DNA from: an uncultured Rhodopila sp.
Lineage (GTDB): Bacteria > Pseudomonadota > Alphaproteobacteria > Acetobacterales > Acetobacteraceae
Direction of reading: 5' to 3'
DNA length: 64,000 nucleotides
NCBI GenBank assembly: GCA_903932145.1
Contig: CAIZFE010000089.1
Location: 1-64,000 of the forward strand
Below the pieces are notes generated by a model. That model was not told the origin of the DNA. It searched no databases and saw only the letters and a program-made list of their open reading frames with translations. This document shows, one piece after another, positions 34,563 to 43,494 of the stretch. Both the position numbers and the translations under genes were made by a program. Within the stretch, counting starts at the first letter, position 1; each line of letters begins with the position of its first letter.

Positions 34563-35782
34563 CCTTGTTCCGCTACACCGCGATCGGGGCTGGCGGCGAG
34601 CGTCTGACGGGGACAACGGACGCGGCGGATGAGGCCGACCTGATCGCCCGCCTGCAGCGGCAGGGCGCCATGCCGATTCGCACCGACTCCGCCGACCGGC
34701 CCCGGCCGTGGTCGCGTTGGATGCAAATCGACCTTGGCAAAGGCCGCTCGTTAAGCAAGCAACAGGTCGCCGACCTGATCCGGGAACTGGCCACCATGCT
34801 GTCGGCCGGTCAGGATCTGGACCGAGCGCTGCGCTATTTGCAGGAAACGTCTTCGGCGAAGGTTGGCATGATCGTCACCGGCCTGCGCGACGCGGTCAGG
34901 GACGGCAGTCCGCTGTCGGCCGCCATGGCTCGCTATCCCGCCAGTTTTCCGCCCATGCATGTCGGTCTGGTGCGGGCCGGTGAGGCCGGCGGCAATCTGG
35001 CGCCGACGTTGACGCGAATCGCCGATTTGCTGGACCGGCAACGGGCGCTCGCGGCGACGGTGATCTCCGCGCTGATCTATCCGGCGGTGCTGCTGGTCGC
35101 GATGATCGGCGCGGTTACTTTGCTGCTGACCGCGGTGTTGCCCCAGTTCGTGCCGATGTTCGAACAGAGCGGCGTGGCCCTGCCGGCGTCCACCCAATTT
35201 CTGATTGCCGCCGGGGCATTCGTGCAGGCTGACGGCACGTTCATGCTGGTCGCGGTGCTGATCCTTGCGCTGCTGGGACGCGCCGCGATACGGCGGCCGG
35301 CGGTGCGCCTGGTGGTTGATCGTATCCTCCTGCGCGCCCCGCTGAGCGGTCGCCTGACCAAGGAACTGCTGGCCGCTCGGTTTACCCGCGTCCTGGGGAC
35401 ATTGTTGCAGAACGGGGTCGCGCTGATCCCCGCGCTGGCGATCGTGCGCGACGCCGTCGGCAACCTCGCGGTTCGAGCTGTCGTGGACCGCGCCAGCCTG
35501 GCCGCTCGGGGTGGCGGATCGCTGACACAGGCGCTGGAGGCGGGAAAGATTTTTCCGACGCGCACGATCCACCTGCTGCGCCTCGGCGAGGAAACCGCGC
35601 AGCTCGCCGGCATGGCGTTGCGGGCGGCCGATATTCATGAGGAAAATACACGTCTGTCTACCCAGCGCCTGACCGCGCTGCTGGTGCCGGCAATGACGAT
35701 CCTGATGGGGGTTGCCGTCGGCGGGATCGTCGCGTCGCTGATGACCGCCATGCTCAGCCTGAACGACCTGGCGTCCGGATGA
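34559..35782 (+). CDS. gspF: Type II secretion platform protein GspF
   Basis: A 407-residue inner-membrane platform protein with two GspF repeats: FIRELATMLSAG-like (RELATMLSAGQDLDRAL) near 85 and AARFTRVLGTLLQNGVALIPAL near 280. Three hydrophobic segments lie near 170-190, 230-250 and 380-400. The reading frame upstream of the ATG at 34559 is antiparallel to gspE codons and not real. Overlaps both neighbours by 4 bases. Confidence 0.95.
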   Translation: MTLFRYTAIGAGGERLTGTTDAADEADLIARLQRQGAMPIRTDSADRPRPWSRWMQIDLGKGRSLSKQQVADLIRELATMLSAGQDLDRALRYLQETSSAKVGMIVTGLRDAVRDGSPLSAAMARYPASFPPMHVGLVRAGEAGGNLAPTLTRIADLLDRQRALAATVISALIYPAVLLVAMIGAVTLLLTAVLPQFVPMFEQSGVALPASTQFLIAAGAFVQADGTFMLVAVLILALLGRAAIRRPAVRLVVDRILLRAPLSGRLTKELLAARFTRVLGTLLQNGVALIPALAIVRDAVGNLAVRAVVDRASLAARGGGSLTQALEAGKIFPTRTIHLLRLGEETAQLAGMALRAADIHEENTRLSTQRLTALLVPAMTILMGVAVGGIVASLMTAMLSLNDLASG

Positions 35783-36177
35783 AAGGTTTCACCCTGCTGG
35801 AGGTGATCGTCGCGCTGATCATCGCGATTATGGCCGCGGCGGCGCTGATGGCGGCGGTGGGCAGCGGCCTGCACGCGACACGGGTCGCGTCGATGTACGA
35901 TCAGGCCATTGTCCGGGCCAACTCCCGGCTGGCCGCCACGACGCATGGCACCAAACTGGCGCCCGGAGATTCGCGGGGTGACGACGGCGGCGGCTTTCGC
36001 TGGCGGGTACGCGTGGTGCCCATCGCCTCGGCACCGGTTCGCCCGGTCGGGATCGTTGGACCGCGGGCGGCCGCCTCCGTTTCGGTCGTTCTGTATGGCG
36101 TCACCGTCTGGATCATGTGGAACGACGGCAACACGGAACGGGATGTTCGTCTGGATACCGAACAGGTCGGGGGATGA
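35779..36177 (+). CDS. gspI: Type II secretion minor pseudopilin, GspI-like
   Basis: A 132-residue prepilin. MKG is followed by FTLLEVIVALIIAIMAA, the prepilin peptidase site (cut after Gly3, F+1, E+5) and hydrophobic helix. Position after gspF and size fit GspI, but the globular part is too divergent for a firm class; GspH is the alternative. Overlaps gspF and the next pseudopilin gene by 4 bases each. Confidence 0.75.
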   Translation: MKGFTLLEVIVALIIAIMAAAALMAAVGSGLHATRVASMYDQAIVRANSRLAATTHGTKLAPGDSRGDDGGGFRWRVRVVPIASAPVRPVGIVGPRAAASVSVVLYGVTVWIMWNDGNTERDVRLDTEQVGG

Positions 36178-36758
36178 AGACGGCGGGACCGGCCGGTTTC
36201 ACGTTGCTGGAGGTTATTGTCGCCCTGGCGATCTTCGGCTTTCTGCTGGTTGGCCTCAATCAAACCGTCCGGTTCGGTTTGATTGCGTGGCGGCAAGACA
36301 TTCGCATGTCCGAAGGAAAAACCGATCTCGAAGCGGTGGACCGCAGCCTCCGTTCCATTCTTGAGAACCTGTCACCCGGTGACGACGCCGCGCGCCCATC
36401 GTTCGACGGGGCGGCGGATCGCCTGACCGGCGAGACCAGCATGCGCGTACCCGGCTCCGGTTTGACGCCGATCCGCATCGAGGCCGGACTGGCGCTGTCC
36501 GGGAATCGTCTGGTTCTGCGCTGGCGGCCGCACCACCATGCGCGCATGCTTGGCACCGTAGCGCCTGCCCTGGAAACCGAACTGGTCAGCGGCGTGGTCC
36601 GGTTCGGCATCGAGTATTGGCAGCCCTCGGGCATTTGGGTGTCTTCCTGGCATGAGCCGGACCTGCCCTTGCTGATCCGCATGCGCCTGACCTTCGCGGG
36701 TCCGAACGCGCCGCGGTGGCCGGATATCGTTGTCGCCCCCTTGCTGTCACGCCCGTGA
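36174..36758 (+). CDS. gspJ: Type II secretion minor pseudopilin, GspJ-like
   Basis: A 194-residue prepilin starting MKTAGPAG, then FTLLEVIVALAIFGFLL (cleavage after G8). The globular part has RSILENLSPG and the late VRFGIEYWQPSGIWVSSW strand region with a charged end, as in GspJ. Order I-J-K supports the call. Confidence 0.8.
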   Translation: MKTAGPAGFTLLEVIVALAIFGFLLVGLNQTVRFGLIAWRQDIRMSEGKTDLEAVDRSLRSILENLSPGDDAARPSFDGAADRLTGETSMRVPGSGLTPIRIEAGLALSGNRLVLRWRPHHHARMLGTVAPALETELVSGVVRFGIEYWQPSGIWVSSWHEPDLPLLIRMRLTFAGPNAPRWPDIVVAPLLSRP

Positions 36759-36768
36759 AGAGCGAACG

Positions 36769-37602
36769 GTGAAAGGGTTCGCATTATTGGTCGTCCTTTG
36801 GACGGTCGGCTTTCTCGGACTGTTGGGCACCTGGATCGTCGCGGCCGGCCGGTCGGATACGCAGTTGGCGGGAAACCTGAAACAGGACGCCGAACTGCGC
36901 GCCGCGGCGGACGGCGCGGTCGCGGATGTGCTGTTCCAAATGCTCGCGGTTCGCAACCCCCGCTTCCAGACTGACAGCGCGGTCCAACAGGTGCGGGTTG
37001 GCCGGACGCCGGTCCTTGTGCGCGTGGGGAGCGAAAACGATCGGATCAATCTCAATACGGCGTCGGCATCGTTACTGCATGCCCTGTTTTTTGAACTGGG
37101 AAGTCCACCGGCGTTAGCGAACCAGCTTGCCGCCGCGATCCTGGATTGGCGTACGTCGGGTGCGAACCCGCGCCCGAACGGTGCCAAGGCGGCCGATTAT
37201 CTGGCGGCGGGGCGGACATACGGACCACCGGGCACGCCATTTCAAAGCGTTGACGAACTGGCGGACGTTCTGGGCATGACGCCTGACCTGTTCGAGCGCA
37301 CCGCGCCGCATCTGACGGTGTTGACCGATGGTGATCCTGATCTGACGACGCGCGACCCGGTGGTTGCGCGGGCGTTGGTCGATAGTGCCGGCGTTGCCGA
37401 CGACACCGGCGGTTCGCCCCAGACCGCGGATCAGGTGCTGCGCATTACCGTGACCGCGGTCGGGACGGGAGCGGCGCGTTATACCGCTGTTGTGGTTGCG
37501 GCGGCCGATTTTCAAAATGCCTCGCCGCATGTCAACATCCTGTTGCGCAATCATACCGTTCATGCGGACACGACAACCGATGCCGCGCTGGCGGTTCGAT
37601 AA
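36769..37602 (+). CDS. gspK: Type II secretion pseudopilus tip protein GspK
   Basis: A 277-residue GspK. It starts at GTG 36769 (VKG, then FALLVVLWTVGFLGLLGTW), a pseudopilin helix in which +5 is Val instead of Glu, as in true GspK. The central region has INLNTASASLLHALF and AAILDWR followed by the TYGPPGTPFQSVDELADVLGM loop, all typical of GspK. It caps the pseudopilus with GspI and GspJ. The upstream in-frame ATG at 36730 lies in gspJ. Confidence 0.9.
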   Translation: MKGFALLVVLWTVGFLGLLGTWIVAAGRSDTQLAGNLKQDAELRAAADGAVADVLFQMLAVRNPRFQTDSAVQQVRVGRTPVLVRVGSENDRINLNTASASLLHALFFELGSPPALANQLAAAILDWRTSGANPRPNGAKAADYLAAGRTYGPPGTPFQSVDELADVLGMTPDLFERTAPHLTVLTDGDPDLTTRDPVVARALVDSAGVADDTGGSPQTADQVLRITVTAVGTGAARYTAVVVAAADFQNASPHVNILLRNHTVHADTTTDAALAVR

Positions 37603-37944
37603 CGCGCCGGGACATTGGCCGGCCGGGGCACCTGTTCATGCCAAAACACAACGAACCTCACGCAATCGCGCCCGATATCACAAGGGTTTGCCTCGCCTTA
37701 CGCCGTCGTCCGGGTCATCACAGCGGTCCTGATACCAACTTGCGTTCGCGTTGATCGATTTCCCCGTCATGGCCCTCCCCCGATTTGATCGGGGGATCAT
37801 CCGAACCACCCCTGACCTGACGGTGCCGCGACAGGTGGCCCGGACAAGCCGGGCCATGACGATGGGCAAAGAGTTCGGTGCGACTGTCGGCTGGGATAGG
37901 ACTGAGCGGTCGCGTCCTGGCAGACGGTGGAGTTCAATAACAAT
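37603..37944. other. Gap where gspL and gspM would be expected
   Basis: About 340 bases between gspK and gspD without a gene. In most type II operons gspL, gspM and often gspN lie here. No remnant of them is readable. The second half is occupied by a palindromic repeat. Confidence 0.6.
37765..37861. repeat. Palindromic repeat family B, rearranged copy
   Basis: The right arm GGTGGCCCGGACAAGCCG followed by GGCCATGACG (37834-37861) is intact. The left side starts CGTCATGGCCC at 37765 but then runs into a separate hairpin, CCCCCGAT-TTG-ATCGGGGG. The copy looks like a recombined or internally replaced element. Confidence 0.75.
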
Positions 37945-40281
37945 ATGCGGCAATCCATCGTTCGCAAGCAGCGTTCGCACCGAGCGATGGCCGCTTTGTT
38001 GGGTTTGGTGCAGATGGCGGGCTGCAATCGCCCCTCGCCGCCGGCCATACCGGCGCTGGCGCCGCTGCCGACCGCCCCCACCGCCGCGGCCCCCCGCCTG
38101 AACGGGTCCATTGGTGCTCCCGACGCATTGCCGCCCCCTAACATCGCCTATGGAACCGGCGCCGATACGCCTTCGCTACCGGCGGCGGGGTCGTTCGCGG
38201 GAGGCGGTGACGTCAGCCTCGATTTCGCCGACACCGACATCCGGGAGATTGTCGCGCAAATCCTGGGAACGATCTTAAAAGTCAACTACACGATCGACCC
38301 GACCGTTCGCGGCACCGCGACGCTCCACACCGTCCAGCCACTGCCGCGCGCCGCCTTGGTGCCGACCCTGGAATCGCTTCTCGCCCAAAACGGTGCCGCG
38401 CTCGTCATGAGTGGCACTCTTTATCGTGTGCTTCCCGCGGCGCAGGCTGTAACAACCGCCGCCAGCGATCCGGGCACAGCCGGCGCCGTGGTCGTCCCGC
38501 TGCGGTATGCATCCGCCGAGGAGTTAGCCAAGGTCTTGCAGCCTTACGTTGGCGACGGCGGCAAGATTGCCGCCGATCCCGGCCGCAACGCGCTGCTGAT
38601 CGCGGGGGAGCCACAGGCGCGGCAGGGTCTGATCGGGCTGATTAAGGCATTCGACGTGGATATCCTCGCCCGGCAATCCTAAGCGTTACTCCCGGTCGGC
38701 AGTGGCGACGTCAAGGACTTCGCGTCCGCCTTACAGGACGCGTTCCGCGGTCAAAGCGGCGGCGCCCTGTCCGGCCTGGTCAAGGTGGTTCCGCTCTCCC
38801 GCATCAATGCCGTGCTGATCGTGTCGCCCCAGCAGCGCTATATCGAGGAGGCGCGCCGCGTCTTCGCCCTGATCGATCGCGGCCGGCGGCAAACACTGCG
38901 GAGCTGGCACGTCTATTACCTGCAGAACAGTCACTCCGAGGACGTTGCCTATGTCCTGCAACAGGCATTTACCCCCGGCAATGTTACGGCGCAGCCCACC
39001 GCCCGCCGGCAAAATTCGCAGCAGCAAACCAGCGGCGGCGGTTTGGGTGGTGGTTCCGCCGGTGGTTCGCTGGGAAGCGGCAGTGGCGGCGGCTTCGGTG
39101 GCGGCCTCGGCAGCGGATCCGCGGGGGGGCTCGGCCGGTCCAGCCTGTCCAGCGGAATCGGCAACGGCCAGTCCGGTCAGGGGCAGGGCACCACGCAACC
39201 GCCCGGCGCGGCCGGGACAGCGCAGGCCCAACAGCCGGCCGCCGGCGCCAATCCGTTGTTCGGCGGCCTGGAGCCGAACAACGGCGAAATGGCCAACACC
39301 GATACATTGCGGGTGATCCCGGACGATCAGAACAACTCCGTCCTGGTCTATGGAACCGATCGGGAATTGGCGACGATGGAGGCGATGCTCCGCAAGATCG
39401 ATATCCTTCCGCTGCAGGTGCGGATCGACGCGGTCATCGCCGAAGTCACGTTGAACGACACGCTGCAATACGGCACGCAGTTCTTCTTTAAGTCCGGCGG
39501 GATCAACGGCATTCTGAATAATGGCTCCTCCACCGTAACCAACATCTCGGGCACGTCGCTTAACGTGAACTTTCCGGGCTTCTTTTTGGGCGGTAACGGT
39601 GCCGGAGGCGTGCCGATCGCGATCCAGGCCCTGCAGGAGGTGACCAAGGTGCACGTCCTGTCCTCCCCCGAACTCCTGGTCCTGGACAATCAGCCCGCTC
39701 GGTTACAGGTCGGCAGCGTGGTGCCCTATCTGAGCCAGACATCGCAAAGCACCATCACCAGCAACGCACCTGTGGTCAGTTCGATCAACTATCAACAGAC
39801 CGGCGTCATCATGGAGGTCACGCCGAGGGTGAACAGCGGCGGCCTGGTGACGCTGGATATCATGCAGGATGTCAGCAGCGTGGCCACCGGCATCACGACG
39901 CCGGGAATCAATTCGCCCACCTTCAATGAGCGTAACGTGACCTCGCGGGTGGTGGTGCAGGATGGCCAAACCGTCGGGTTGGCGGGTTTGATCACCGACA
40001 CCACGTCGCTGGGGAACCAGGGCATTCCGTGGCTGAAGGATGTCCCGATCCTGGGGTTGCTGGCGGGTAGTCAGAACAATGCCAGGCAGCGCACGGAACT
40101 GCTGATTTTGATCACGCCGCACGTTGTGCATGATCAACGCGACGCGCGGGCCCTGACCGAGGACCTGCGGGATCATCTGATCAACGCGGCAACGGTGCCG
40201 GATCTGCTGAACAACCTGGGTCCGTCCGGCCAATCTGATCCATCGGCACGGTTGCGTCAGAAGTTACAATCGCAACCTTGA
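37945..40281 (+). pseudogene. gspD: Type II secretion outer-membrane secretin GspD, interrupted by one in-frame TAA
   Basis: A 778-codon secretin reading frame. From ATG 37945: a lipobox-like VQMAGC signal, a Pro/Ala-rich linker, the N0 domain (VSLDFADTDIREIVAQIL) and N1. At 38680-38682 the frame reads ARQS-TAA-ALLPVGSGDVKDFASAL; secretins usually have Tyr here (QSYAL), so one base change explains the stop. The same frame then continues with N2/N3, a Gly/Ser-rich insert (about residues 360-400), and the secretin core (VPIAIQALQEVTKVHVLSSPEL, VGSVVPY, GLAGLITD). If the stop is real, the channel is not made unless read through. Confidence 0.88.
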
Positions 40282-40335
40282 AATCACGTGATGAGGACAG
40301 GCATCCACTTCGAGAGGGTTGCCGTGAACGGACGG

Positions 40336-40764
40336 TTACTCGTTGCAAATCTCGTCCGTGCCCCCCGTTCCGGATGGTCCTTCCGAACATAAATCGTAAT
40401 CGTGGCCGGATCGGCTGGACGGATCGCGATACACGTACGGATGGTTCCAGGGATCCAGCGGCACGTTGCCTTTCACATACGGACCATTCCAGTTCGCCGC
40501 ACCGGTGGGCCGTTCGACCAGCGCGCGCAGGCCTTGATCGGTGGTCGGGTAACTGCCGGCGTCCAGCTTGTAGATATCCAGGATCGACTCGATGCGGGCG
40601 ATCGACTGCCGCGCGACAGAGGTTCGGGCGCCGGAAAGCTGACGCAACGCGGCCGGGGCGACCAGGCCGATCAGCAGACCCAGGATCGCGATAACGACCA
40701 GAAGCTCCAGCAAGGTGAAGCCGGCGTCACGGTTGCTCGAACGACAGCGCATACTTGGATCCAT
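40336..40764 (-). CDS. gspG: Type II secretion major pseudopilin GspG
   Basis: A 142-residue prepilin: NRDAG, then FTLLELLVVIAILGLLIG (cleavage after Gly, E+5), then DIYKLDAGSYPTTDQGLRALV and GNVPLDPWNHPYVYRDP, the GspG core with its calcium-loop region near the C-terminus. The start may be 40764 or 40752 (MRCRSS). It is on the opposite strand from gspE-D and convergent with gspD, unlike the usual position after gspF. A lytic transglycosylase gene is 80 bases upstream. Confidence 0.93.
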   Translation of the reverse strand: MDPSMRCRSSNRDAGFTLLELLVVIAILGLLIGLVAPAALRQLSGARTSVARQSIARIESILDIYKLDAGSYPTTDQGLRALVERPTGAANWNGPYVKGNVPLDPWNHPYVYRDPSSRSGHDYDLCSEGPSGTGGTDEICNE

Positions 40765-40844
40765 CGCGGTGGATCGCCCGCATAGCAGCCGGCGGCCGAC
40801 CGTGACGTCACGGTCGGATGAACGGCGCCGCGATGCCGCGGTCT

Positions 40845-41273
40845 TTACCGGCGCGCGGCGCGGGCTGCCGAACGGCGGCCGAACAGCGCGCCTGCCGCGG
40901 CGGTGACCTTGGCCTGATACGCCGCGCCGCGATCCGGCGTGTGAGAATGATAATAGCCGATCGCGACCAGGACGTCGCCGCGGGCTTCGGTCAGATACAC
41001 CTTCATGATGGCGGCGGCGGCTTCGATATTGAAGCAAGGGTCGTTGATCAGGCGGGTGACCACCACGTCCTGCGGCATCCTGGCATAGCGCGCCAGCGGG
41101 CGTATCCAGATCGAGTTGACCTGCATCGGGCCGAGATCCGCGGACCCGTTCTGGTTGAATTTCACCATTCCCGCTCGGCCACCCTCCACCGCCTGGATCG
41201 AGGGGAGCACACGCGGCGGCAGATTGTACAAGGATGCGGCGGCGATCATGCAGGCCACGAACGGGATGCTCAT
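40845..41273 (-). CDS. Lytic transglycosylase (SLT domain)
   Basis: A 142-residue peptidoglycan lyase. Catalytic E30 is in SIQAVEGG, followed by NGSADLGPMQVNSIW and a late GYYHS motif. It has a short hydrophobic N-terminus (FVACMIAAASL) that could act as a signal. It resembles the small transglycosylases that open the cell wall for secretion machines; its position just upstream of gspG supports service to the type II system. Confidence 0.88.
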   Translation of the reverse strand: MSIPFVACMIAAASLYNLPPRVLPSIQAVEGGRAGMVKFNQNGSADLGPMQVNSIWIRPLARYARMPQDVVVTRLINDPCFNIEAAAAIMKVYLTEARGDVLVAIGYYHSHTPDRGAAYQAKVTAAAGALFGRRSAARAARR

Positions 41274-41564
41274 GAGGGTCTTCGGAAAACAGTGGAAGGC
41301 ATGGTGGCTATCTCTATAACGAACCAATTGCGGGTTCAATCTCGATGGTATGGCGACTAAACCCAGCTTGGAGGCGCTGAGGGGTGCGATCGGCGAATCC
41401 GTCCCGCGGGGCACCGGGCGGCCGCTACCCATGAGTAGCCGGAACCAGGACCCCCGGGCATCCCCGCCGCGATAACGAATCAGAGATTGCCTTTCATCTA
41501 ATAACATATTAATGATCTCACTATAGAGATTATTCGCCTGAAACTTCGATCGGGGGACCGTGAT

Positions 41565-43490
41565 ATGCAGTTGATTTTGGAGCCGCGGTTCCTGTTTGAC
41601 GGCAGTGTCGGCGCCGTGGCCCGGCCGGTCGCGCACGGGCTGCACCATGTGTTCGAGACCGGCGGCGACACCCATTCCGGGCACGCATCGCACAGCAACG
41701 AGCCGGGTTTGCACGATACCGTTCATGCCGGACCGGCCTACGACATACCCGCGATCGCGCCAAACCCGGCCGCCACCACCTTGTTGTTTGTCGATCCGCG
41801 GGTGACCGGTTGGCAGTCGCTGGCCGCCAGCGTGAGCAGCAACGTCCAGGTCATCGTGCTGAACCCGAACCGGGACGCGATCGACCAGGTGACCAAGGCG
41901 CTGAATGGCCGCTCCGGGATCACCGCGATCGATTTCCTCGCCTATGGCACCGCCGGTGCGGTGGAGATCGGCAACACGCCGCTGACCGCCGCGACGGTAT
42001 CCTCGCATGCGTCGGAAATCGCGGGTTGGAGCGATCATCTCGCCGCCAACGCCGACATTTTGTTCTATAGCTGCGATGTGGCGCAGGGTGCCACCGGCCA
42101 GGCTTTGCTGGCCGACCTGCACACGCTGACCGGCGCCCAGGTGGCGGCCGCGACCGACGCCGTCGGGTCAGCCGCCCTGGGCGGCACCTGGAGCCTGGAT
42201 ACATCGACCGGCTACATCGACGCTTCGACGCCGTTCTCGGGCGTCGCGCTTGCCGCCTACACAGGTATCCTGGATTCGGCGGTTCCGACAGTAACGATAA
42301 CCGGGCCGGCGACGGCACTTCCCGGCGCGACGTTCACGGAAACCGTTACACTGACGAACAGCGCTGCCAACGCCGCGGGAAATGCCCCGTTCATCGAGGT
42401 GTTCGCGCCGGCCAATGCCACTGAAAATGCCAGCCTGGCCAGCGCGGTTGAGGGCGGCCAGGCTCTGACGGTGACCGCCGTGACATTGACCGCCGATGCC
42501 AGCGGGCACGTCGTTGCCGTGGATCCGATGGTCCGGGATGCCAACGGGAACGCACAGGCGGTCGCCGCCCCGGCTGGCTATCAAGCCGGTGACACCATGT
42601 ATGTCGTGCAGTTGGCCCCCGGCAGCATCGCGGCCGGAGCCGCGCAGCAGGTGGCGTTAACGTTCGCTCTTGCCGGTTCCAGCGTTCCGGCGACGGCCGG
42701 ATTGGAGATCGCCGCGATCGGTGGCTTCCAGGATGCGGGCTCCACCATCCGCGGCACCAGCGTTCTGGAGGGCAACCTGGCGACGGACGCCGGCAATGGG
42801 CTGGCGACGACCAATCCGAACGTGGCTTACGTCACCGCGGAGGCTCAGGTCACCTATGAAACCACCAACAGTGCCACAGCCACGACGGAAGGGTTGTATG
42901 AATTAACGATTACCACAGCCCCGGTGGTGAGCGAACATCCTTTGAACGGATTGAATTTCACCGTCGCGTTGCCGTCCAACGCCACATATTCCGGTGGCGG
43001 TGTGATTGTCACAGGCGTCGGGGCCGCCGGGGCTGTTGCAACCGTCGAAAGCGGTGGATCGACGGGCGGTCAATCCTTGGCGTTGGATTTCCCCACCCTG
43101 GCTGCCGGCGGGACAACGACCATTCTGGTTCCATTGTCGGTGGCCGGGTCGCAGGGTTTTGGTACGACCAGTATTCCGGCTTTGGCTGACCCCAGCGTCA
43201 CCTATACGGGCAGGTTTCCGTCGGGAGGAGACCCTACCAATACATCGACCTATGTCGCGGACGGCTGGAGCAAGACCTCGAACGGCGGCGCCGGCTACAC
43301 AATCAGCCTGCCGCAATTCGATACGTCGGGCGGGAACGTCCTGACCGATGCGACAATAACCCTGGCAGGGTATGTGTATTCGACCGGCAGCGTGACGGCC
43401 TCGGCGGGATCAGCAGCAACGATATCGAACTATTCTCAGACCGAGTCTATTTACTTGACAAAACCGGGCGCCCTCATCAAGGTCGGGTAA
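41565..43490 (+). CDS. LEPR-motif/DUF4347 giant surface-type protein, N-terminal part
   Basis: 641 residues. The N-terminus LILEPRFLFDGS matches the LEPR-XLL motif seen at the start of very long repetitive bacterial proteins. Residues about 72-225 are DUF4347-like (LLFVDPRVTGWQSL, NPNRDAIDQV, LFYSCDVAQGATG). The rest is Ala/Thr/Val/Gly-rich, Ig-like material. There is no Sec signal and no RTX nonapeptide. The frame ends KVG-TAA at 43490 while the next frame continues as GNALLLVSPVIFS, so a one-base frameshift near 43486-43490 probably separates this from the following segment. The upstream 290 bases include an AT-rich stretch (41487-41531) that may hold the promoter. Confidence 0.85.
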   Translation: MQLILEPRFLFDGSVGAVARPVAHGLHHVFETGGDTHSGHASHSNEPGLHDTVHAGPAYDIPAIAPNPAATTLLFVDPRVTGWQSLAASVSSNVQVIVLNPNRDAIDQVTKALNGRSGITAIDFLAYGTAGAVEIGNTPLTAATVSSHASEIAGWSDHLAANADILFYSCDVAQGATGQALLADLHTLTGAQVAAATDAVGSAALGGTWSLDTSTGYIDASTPFSGVALAAYTGILDSAVPTVTITGPATALPGATFTETVTLTNSAANAAGNAPFIEVFAPANATENASLASAVEGGQALTVTAVTLTADASGHVVAVDPMVRDANGNAQAVAAPAGYQAGDTMYVVQLAPGSIAAGAAQQVALTFALAGSSVPATAGLEIAAIGGFQDAGSTIRGTSVLEGNLATDAGNGLATTNPNVAYVTAEAQVTYETTNSATATTEGLYELTITTAPVVSEHPLNGLNFTVALPSNATYSGGGVIVTGVGAAGAVATVESGGSTGGQSLALDFPTLAAGGTTTILVPLSVAGSQGFGTTSIPALADPSVTYTGRFPSGGDPTNTSTYVADGWSKTSNGGAGYTISLPQFDTSGGNVLTDATITLAGYVYSTGSVTASAGSAATISNYSQTESIYLTKPGALIKVG

Positions 43491-43494
43491 CGCA

